Below the pieces are notes generated by a model. That model was given only the letters and a program-made list of their open reading frames with translations, ran no database searches and was not told the origin of the DNA. A stretch of DNA of 64,000 nt from positions 1 through 64,000 of the IMG/VR virus record IMGVR_UViG_3300034062_003964, one strand, 5' to 3'. Both the position numbers and the translations under genes were made by a program. The DNA is from a virus. Positions within the stretch are counted from its first letter, which is position 1, and each line of letters begins with the position of its first letter. Shown in pieces: positions 60,966-64,000 of this stretch.

Positions 60966-62292
60966 GTTCCAGTTAACACCGGTTAAATGTGATTCTGTAA
61001 AAACACGTTATAGAAACATTACAACATCAATTCCATCTCCACAATCATTAGAGTATTTAAATAATTGTATCAAGTATGAGCCAAATTCAATGAATGACCA
61101 ACTACCCGTAGTGTGGGATTCGGCATTAAATTATTCAATTTATGATATATCAGGTAATAAATGGATAGATTTTACCTCATCAATATTTGTCACAAATGTA
61201 GGGCACTCAAACCCAAAAGTAAAAGAAGCTATTATCTCTACGACTAATAAAAATTTATTAAACGCTTATTATTACCCAACCAAAGAAAGGTCTGAATTTT
61301 CTAAACTATTAGTTAATGTTTCACCTAAAAATTTAGACAAAGTTTTATTTTTATCTACCGGTTCTGAGTCTGTTGAGTGTGCAATTAAAATGTCAATTAA
61401 ACATACAGGTAAAAACAAAATCATCTCATTCAATAATGGTTATCATGGCAAAACTATGGGGTCGGCAATGGCAGGTGGTAAATTTAAATCACAAGAATGG
61501 ATACCCGTTAAAACATATGTAACTCATTTACCTTACCCTGATACTATTACATTAGAAAAAGAAGGGTTGTTACCACAAGAACTTTTTGAAAAATATTTTA
61601 AAGATATAAATCCTTCTGAGTATTCCTCAGTAATCATGGAACCATATCAAGGATGGTCAGCCGAATTTGCGTCAAAAGAATATGTTAAATTATTAAAAAA
61701 ATGGTGTGAACATAATAACGTCTTATTAATAATTGACGAGATACAATCAGGGTTTGGTAGGACAGGTAAATTATTCGCTTATGAACATTTTGATATTACT
61801 CCCGATATAATTGTTTGTGCTAAAGGGATTTCATCATCATTACCATTATCTTGCGTAATAACTAATAATAAAATTATTAACAACGATATGTCATACAACA
61901 GCACACATGGGGGTAACCCTGTTGCGGTTGCCGCGTCAAAAGCTTCTGTAGAATATCTTTTAGATAATGATTTGATTAACGAATCATATCGGAAAGGTAA
62001 GATAATGGAAACGGAATTATTAAAGTGGAAAGAAGAAATGCCTGATTATGTAAAAAAAATAAACTGTAAAGGATTATTGGCGGGGGTTTTCATCAAATCA
62101 CCAAATGGAAATGACGTTGATTTTGTTGATATGATAATAGAAGTTGCAATGAGAAAAGGTTTATTATCAATTAGGACACAATCAGGAACATTAAAAATAG
62201 GTCCTCCATTAACTATTGATGATGATGCGTTAATTGAAGGTATTGGAGTTTTAAAAGAAAGTTTGATAGAATGTTTAGGCACGTTGGTATAG
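60958..62292 (+). CDS. Class III (PLP) aminotransferase
   Basis: A 444-aa pyridoxal-phosphate enzyme. The cofactor lysine is Lys289 (IVCAKGISSSLPLS), and NNGYHGKTMGSAMAGG and LLIIDEIQSGFGRTGKLFAY are typical class III marks, as in glutamate-1-semialdehyde aminomutase and ornithine/acetylornithine-type enzymes. In this cluster it probably adds an amino group to, or rearranges, a sugar-like or small acid substrate. Length is normal. It overlaps the cytidylyltransferase (8 bases) and the VOC gene (22 bases). Confidence 0.85.
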   Translation: MYKFQLTPVKCDSVKTRYRNITTSIPSPQSLEYLNNCIKYEPNSMNDQLPVVWDSALNYSIYDISGNKWIDFTSSIFVTNVGHSNPKVKEAIISTTNKNLLNAYYYPTKERSEFSKLLVNVSPKNLDKVLFLSTGSESVECAIKMSIKHTGKNKIISFNNGYHGKTMGSAMAGGKFKSQEWIPVKTYVTHLPYPDTITLEKEGLLPQELFEKYFKDINPSEYSSVIMEPYQGWSAEFASKEYVKLLKKWCEHNNVLLIIDEIQSGFGRTGKLFAYEHFDITPDIIVCAKGISSSLPLSCVITNNKIINNDMSYNSTHGGNPVAVAASKASVEYLLDNDLINESYRKGKIMETELLKWKEEMPDYVKKINCKGLLAGVFIKSPNGNDVDFVDMIIEVAMRKGLLSIRTQSGTLKIGPPLTIDDDALIEGIGVLKESLIECLGTLV

Positions 62293-62684
62293 TCGTAAAC
62301 GACTTGGATAAAATGAAATGGTTTTATCAAGATGTAATTGGATTGGAAATTCTTTATGATAAAATAGAAGAAGGTCGGTTTTTAAATCATATACTTAATT
62401 CTGTTAATAAATCTCCAAGAATTATTAAATTGGGTAAAGATAATAAAACAATAGTTGAATTGCTTTATTTTGGAAGTTGTGAAATAAATAAAAAAAGTCT
62501 TTTTGAAAACGGGTACACTCATTTTGCATTTACTATAGATAATGTTAAAACTCTTTACGATAAGTTTATTGATAATAATTTACCTATCATTAATACTCCG
62601 ACAATTTCTGATGAAAAAACGGTTAAAGTTTTTTTTGGTTCGGACCCAGAAAATAATATTATAGAATTTGTTGAGTTATTATGA
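62271..62684 (+). CDS. VOC (glyoxalase/dioxygenase-fold) metalloenzyme
   Basis: A 137-aa single VOC module pair. Likely metal ligands are His4 (FRHVGIVV), Glu63 (TIVELLYF), His84 (YTHFAFTI) and Glu132 (NNIIEFVE), the H-E-H-E set of glyoxalase I-like enzymes. The substrate is not predictable; a sugar- or amino-acid-derived epimerase or isomerase is possible. ATG at 62271 is within the aminotransferase 3' end, a 22-base overlap. It overlaps the next gene by 4 bases. Confidence 0.8.
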   Translation: MFRHVGIVVNDLDKMKWFYQDVIGLEILYDKIEEGRFLNHILNSVNKSPRIIKLGKDNKTIVELLYFGSCEINKKSLFENGYTHFAFTIDNVKTLYDKFIDNNLPIINTPTISDEKTVKVFFGSDPENNIIEFVELL

Positions 62685-63448
62685 TAGTAGGAGTTTTACA
62701 AGGTCGTCTTAGTGAGCCGGTCAATAAAAAAATGCAAGAGTTTCCACTTAACTGGAAATCCGAATTTAATGTTTTAAATCATATCGAGTTGAGTGGTATC
62801 GAATGGTTAATAACTCCAAACGATAACTTAAATAATCCATTATTTATTGAATCTAATTTACCCACTAACATCTTATCGGTTTGTGTAGATACTATGGTTA
62901 ATAATTCATTTTACAAAGATGAATTTATGAATCAAAATTTAGTACCTGTTTTAGATAAAATGGTAGAACTAAAATTGAATAAAATAGTAATACCACTTTT
63001 AGAAGATAGTTCAGTGGAAAATGAATATATCAGATATGAATTTTTAAAAAACATAATTCCAATATCTGAAAAATATCCATCAATTAATTTTTGTTTTGAA
63101 TTTGAATGTGATAAAGAAATTGTGATGGATGTCGTAAATAATAAAGACAATTTTTTTATTACCTATGATACCGGTAATTTCACCTCAACATATAAAGAAA
63201 AAATAGACCATGAAGAATTAATAAATTACTTCGGGTCAAAAATAAAAAATGTTCATTTTAAAGATAGAACTTTTAATGGTGAAACAAAACATTTTGGGTT
63301 AGGCGATACCAATTTTAAAACTATAATTGATTCATTAAAAAATATTAATTACACTGATAACATCATATTGCAACTTGCAAGAGATGTGGATGGTGATGAA
63401 ATAAATTACATAAAAAATACATACCAAAAAATCAAAACATTATTATGA
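62681..63448 (+). CDS. TIM-barrel sugar phosphate isomerase/epimerase-like protein
   Basis: A 255-aa protein of the xylose isomerase-like TIM-barrel family. The start VLQGRLSEPVNKKMQEFP, then NWKSEF, is typical of members in surface-polysaccharide clusters. Metal/substrate residues are suggested by FCFEFECD, FITYDTGNF and IKNVHFKDRTF. It probably isomerises or epimerises a sugar intermediate. Overlaps the VOC gene (4 bases) and the SDR gene (4 bases; ATGA). Confidence 0.78.
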   Translation: MIVGVLQGRLSEPVNKKMQEFPLNWKSEFNVLNHIELSGIEWLITPNDNLNNPLFIESNLPTNILSVCVDTMVNNSFYKDEFMNQNLVPVLDKMVELKLNKIVIPLLEDSSVENEYIRYEFLKNIIPISEKYPSINFCFEFECDKEIVMDVVNNKDNFFITYDTGNFTSTYKEKIDHEELINYFGSKIKNVHFKDRTFNGETKHFGLGDTNFKTIIDSLKNINYTDNIILQLARDVDGDEINYIKNTYQKIKTLL

Positions 63449-64000
63449 GAAACTTATTTGATTTAGATGGTAAGGTTGCTTTAATTACCGGCGCGGGTGG
63501 ATTATTAGGTCCAAAACACGCCGAGGCTCTTTTAGAATATGGGGCTAAAGTAATTCTTACAGATGTCGACATGGATATGTTATCTAAAAAACACAAAGAA
63601 CTTTCTTCAGTTTATGGGGAAGAAAATGTGTTTATGGAATACATGAATGTTACAGACAAAAAAAGTGTAAATGAGGTGTCAAACAAATATGAAAGAATCG
63701 ATATCCTTATTAATAACGCGGCTAAAGACCCAAAAGTCACAAAAGACGATAAAAGTTTAACGCCTGAAACAAGATTTGAGGTGATGACTGAATCGTATTT
63801 TAAAGAAGGTATTGATGCAATTATAAACGGAACTTTTATTACTTCACAAGTAATTTGTAATAAAATGTTAGAAACGGGTGGTGGTGTTGTATTAAACATT
63901 TCGTCTGATTTGGGTGTGATTGCACCTGACCAAAGAATCTACAGAGATGAAACAAAATCTGAAAACGAACAGAATGTAAAACCAATTACATATTCGGCAG
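63445..64000 (+). CDS. Short-chain dehydrogenase/reductase (3' end outside window)
   Basis: 185 residues are visible. The start has the NAD(P) site TGAGGLLG (residues 15-22), a following acidic VILTDVD strand that suggests NAD preference, INNAAKD, and a catalytic serine region VLNISSDLG. The window stops at ITYSA, just where the catalytic Tyr-x-x-x-Lys occurs. It probably oxidises or reduces a sugar or a derivative in the CMP-activated pathway. It overlaps the isomerase gene by 4 bases, so the operon continues to the right. Confidence 0.88.
   Translation, partial: MRNLFDLDGKVALITGAGGLLGPKHAEALLEYGAKVILTDVDMDMLSKKHKELSSVYGEENVFMEYMNVTDKKSVNEVSNKYERIDILINNAAKDPKVTKDDKSLTPETRFEVMTESYFKEGIDAIINGTFITSQVICNKMLETGGGVVLNISSDLGVIAPDQRIYRDETKSENEQNVKPITYSA

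Noticed and set aside
1-64000. tRNA genes
   Set aside because: I looked for cloverleaf-like segments in intergenic gaps and saw none; nearly all sequence is coding. A tRNA scan would be decisive.

Overview
The window is part of a large, AT-rich, contractile-tailed (T4-like) phage genome. It carries a T4-type tail and baseplate set (gp6, gp25, gp53-like, gp29-like tape measure, gp26-like chaperone, gp19 tube, gp18 sheath, gp15- and gp13-like neck proteins). It also carries a T4-type replication set (family-B polymerase, UvsX, gp32, DnaB-type helicase, 5' nuclease, NrdA/NrdB, dUTPase). I found no tRNA, rRNA, insertion sequence or CRISPR array. The likely host belongs to the Bacteroidota. gp32 has a perfect TTTG-N19-TATATTTG promoter, DNA polymerase has TTTG-N20-TATATTTA, and almost no start codon has a Shine-Dalgarno sequence.

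Layout. 1-6955 (minus): baseplate wedge genes, with a giant membrane-segment-containing protein running off the left edge. 7041-15491 (minus): replication and nucleotide operon gp32 > 73-aa ORF > uvsX > 5' exonuclease > 150-aa ORF > dnaB > nrdB > nrdA, bounded by strong terminators. 15611-39527 (minus): late tail module with two giant baseplate proteins (2321 and 2034 aa), tape measure, tail chaperone, tube, a HAD phosphatase, a 1075-aa sheath and neck proteins. One 53-aa ribbon-helix-helix-like gene inside this block is on the plus strand. 39583-43944 (plus): SNF2 helicase, a metalloprotease-like/Mn-superoxide dismutase fusion and gp13-like neck protein. 43941-49666 (minus): DNA polymerase, a small protein and a cysteine-rich adhesin-like protein. 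49718-52201 (plus): five small phage proteins ending at a terminator. 52289-64000 (plus): a tightly overlapping operon of glycosyltransferases and sugar-activation enzymes, with a 3'-5' exonuclease and dUTPase embedded, running off the right edge. No gene-free stretch exceeds about 160 bases.

Working together: the replication genes make and protect phage DNA and dNTPs. The tail genes build a very large contractile machine. The right-hand operon appears to make one or more CMP-activated sugars and transfer sugars, including fucose, to a glycan, either to remodel the host surface or to decorate the virion. The best candidates for new biology are these. (a) A start-less reading frame before the tape measure gene at a textbook +1 slip site (TTT followed by CGG). 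(b) A GT11-GT10 double fucosyltransferase. (c) A HExxH-domain/MnSOD fusion. (d) A TATTTAT motif placed in sense orientation before about a dozen mainly structural genes. (e) N-terminal (L/I)xE propeptide-like leaders on several otherwise unrelated proteins.
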